This document shows, piece by piece, positions 63,186 to 64,000 of a stretch of 64,000 bases of DNA. Positions within the stretch are counted from its first letter, which is position 1, and the number at the start of each line of letters is the position of its first letter. Origin of the DNA: Oreocharis arfaki (lineage: Eukaryota > Chordata > Aves > Passeriformes > Paramythiidae); NCBI GenBank assembly GCA_013398015.1, contig VZRR01007844.1, forward strand, positions 286,357 through 350,356, given 5' to 3'. A program made the translations under genes and the position numbers. Under the pieces are notes generated by a model. The model did not search any database. It was not told the DNA's origin and saw only the letters and a list, made by a program, of their open reading frames with translations.

Positions 63186-63590
63186 CCCAGTTTCAAAATA
63201 CCAGAACGCCAAGTTCAGAAATACCAAAGTAATCCAGTTTCAAAATACCAGAAAACCGAGTTCCAAAATACCAAAGTACCCAACTTTCAACACACCGAGT
63301 TCTAAAATACCAAAGTATCTTAGTTTCAATGCACCAAGTTGAGAAATACCAAAGTAACTCCGTTTCGAAATAGCAGAATACCCGGTCCCAAATTTCCAAA
63401 GTAATCCAGTTTCACAATACCAGAGAACCAAGTTTCAAAACAGCAAAGTAACTCAGGTTCAAAATACCAGAACTCCGAGTTCCAAAATACCAAAATAATT
63501 CCATTTCAAAATACCAGACTATTAAGTTCCAAAATATAAAAATGCCCCAATTTCAAAATATCAAATTCCAAAATGCCAATTTTCAAATGA
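63186..63590. repeat. Degenerate ~46-bp minisatellite, about nine units
   Basis: Units follow the pattern 'ccagtttcaaaataccagaa' then a short variable stretch, then 'gagttccaaaataccaaagt' plus two to four bases. Each unit itself holds two related halves of about 23 bases. Copies differ by substitutions and small deletions, so the array is old. The apparent ORFs on minus (repeats of the WYF/LWYF type) arise from the repeat. Confidence 0.9.
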
Positions 63591-64000
63591 CTTATACGGG
63601 CAGGATTCCCAAGCCCAAAAGAAGGCATTATTGTCAAAATGGGATCCGTGCTACCAAAATGGATATTTTCTGTTCTGAAAAGCTTTCCCCCGACGACCAT
63701 CAATACTTGTATTTATTTTGATCGTTTAGCCAGAAGGAATAAGAATTTTACTTTAAAAGCAAACACTCGTAACCGTTTTCTGCTTAGTTTGTGTCCGCGA
63801 GAACCGGCATTCGGGCAGGAGAGCTGCGGTCGGGAACAAAGGATGGAGTAAATCTTCTCCCCGGATGGACAGGGAAAGACCGAGCAGCAGGCAAAGGGAG
63901 CATTTATAAATTATATCAATATTTCACTGAAATTCAGGGCAGACCAGCGACGGGGGTGCTCGCCTTCGGTCCAGAACGGAAAGCCCGGCACGCCGGTGTT
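63591..64000. other. Unassigned flank, GC content rising at the right edge
   Basis: No exon recognised. From about 63790 the sequence gains CpG dinucleotides, which may be the edge of another island beyond the window. Confidence 0.3.

Noticed and set aside
63193..63703. Minus-strand repeat proteins with WYF-type units
   Set aside because: Two frames over the same minisatellite give similar ORFs; explained by the DNA repeat.
1..64000. Search for tRNA, rRNA, CRISPR, operons or an endogenous retrovirus
   Set aside because: None was recognised; the interspersed repeats seen are CR1 pieces and simple repeats, with no LTR pairs or gag/pol frames.

Overview
This is a nuclear window from a bird genome. 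The evidence is several 3'-truncated CR1 LINE copies with the avian 3' end, GT-AG introns with compact vertebrate exons, CpG-island promoters, and three genes recognisable by protein sequence. FBXW2 and GARNL3 both lie on human 9q33. I cannot name the species. The intact GT92 enzyme would fit a bird outside the chicken group better than a chicken, but that is inference.

Layout. 1-5.5 kb: AT-rich DNA, then a 1.85-kb segment present twice in tandem, carrying a CR1 tail and part of a CpG island, with single N bases at 3187 and 3403. This looks like an assembly duplication. 5.2-11.2 kb: probable 5' intron of the next gene. 11,242-12,603 (+): an intact single-exon coding region for a type II Golgi glycosyltransferase of family GT92 (453 aa). 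12.6-15.9 kb: convergent intergenic/3'UTR DNA with an ISRE-like repeat. 15,917-22,934 (-): complete FBXW2 in six coding exons (454 aa). 24.3-25.0 kb: CpG island that appears to serve FBXW2 (-) and a plus-strand first exon. 24,911-25,355 (+): a decayed, internally deleted SLC2A8 (GLUT8)-like gene. 25.4-32.2 kb: no gene seen, possibly in part a long GARNL3 3'UTR. 32,189-61,580 (-): GARNL3, 29 coding exons that join in frame to 1013 aa. Its introns hold a CR1 copy, a T/G-rich tract and an unidentified retrocopy-like ORF with a near-perfect palindrome. 62.05-62.7 kb: GARNL3 CpG-island promoter. 63.2-63.6 kb: a degenerate ~46-bp minisatellite.

The three genes do not form a pathway. GT92 would extend glycans in the Golgi, FBXW2 is a substrate receptor of an SCF ubiquitin ligase, and GARNL3 is a predicted Rap-type GTPase activator with a citron-homology domain. 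The most biologically interesting points are the GT92 enzyme (candidate Galb1-4Gal synthase of birds) and the GLUT8-like remnant between FBXW2 and GARNL3.
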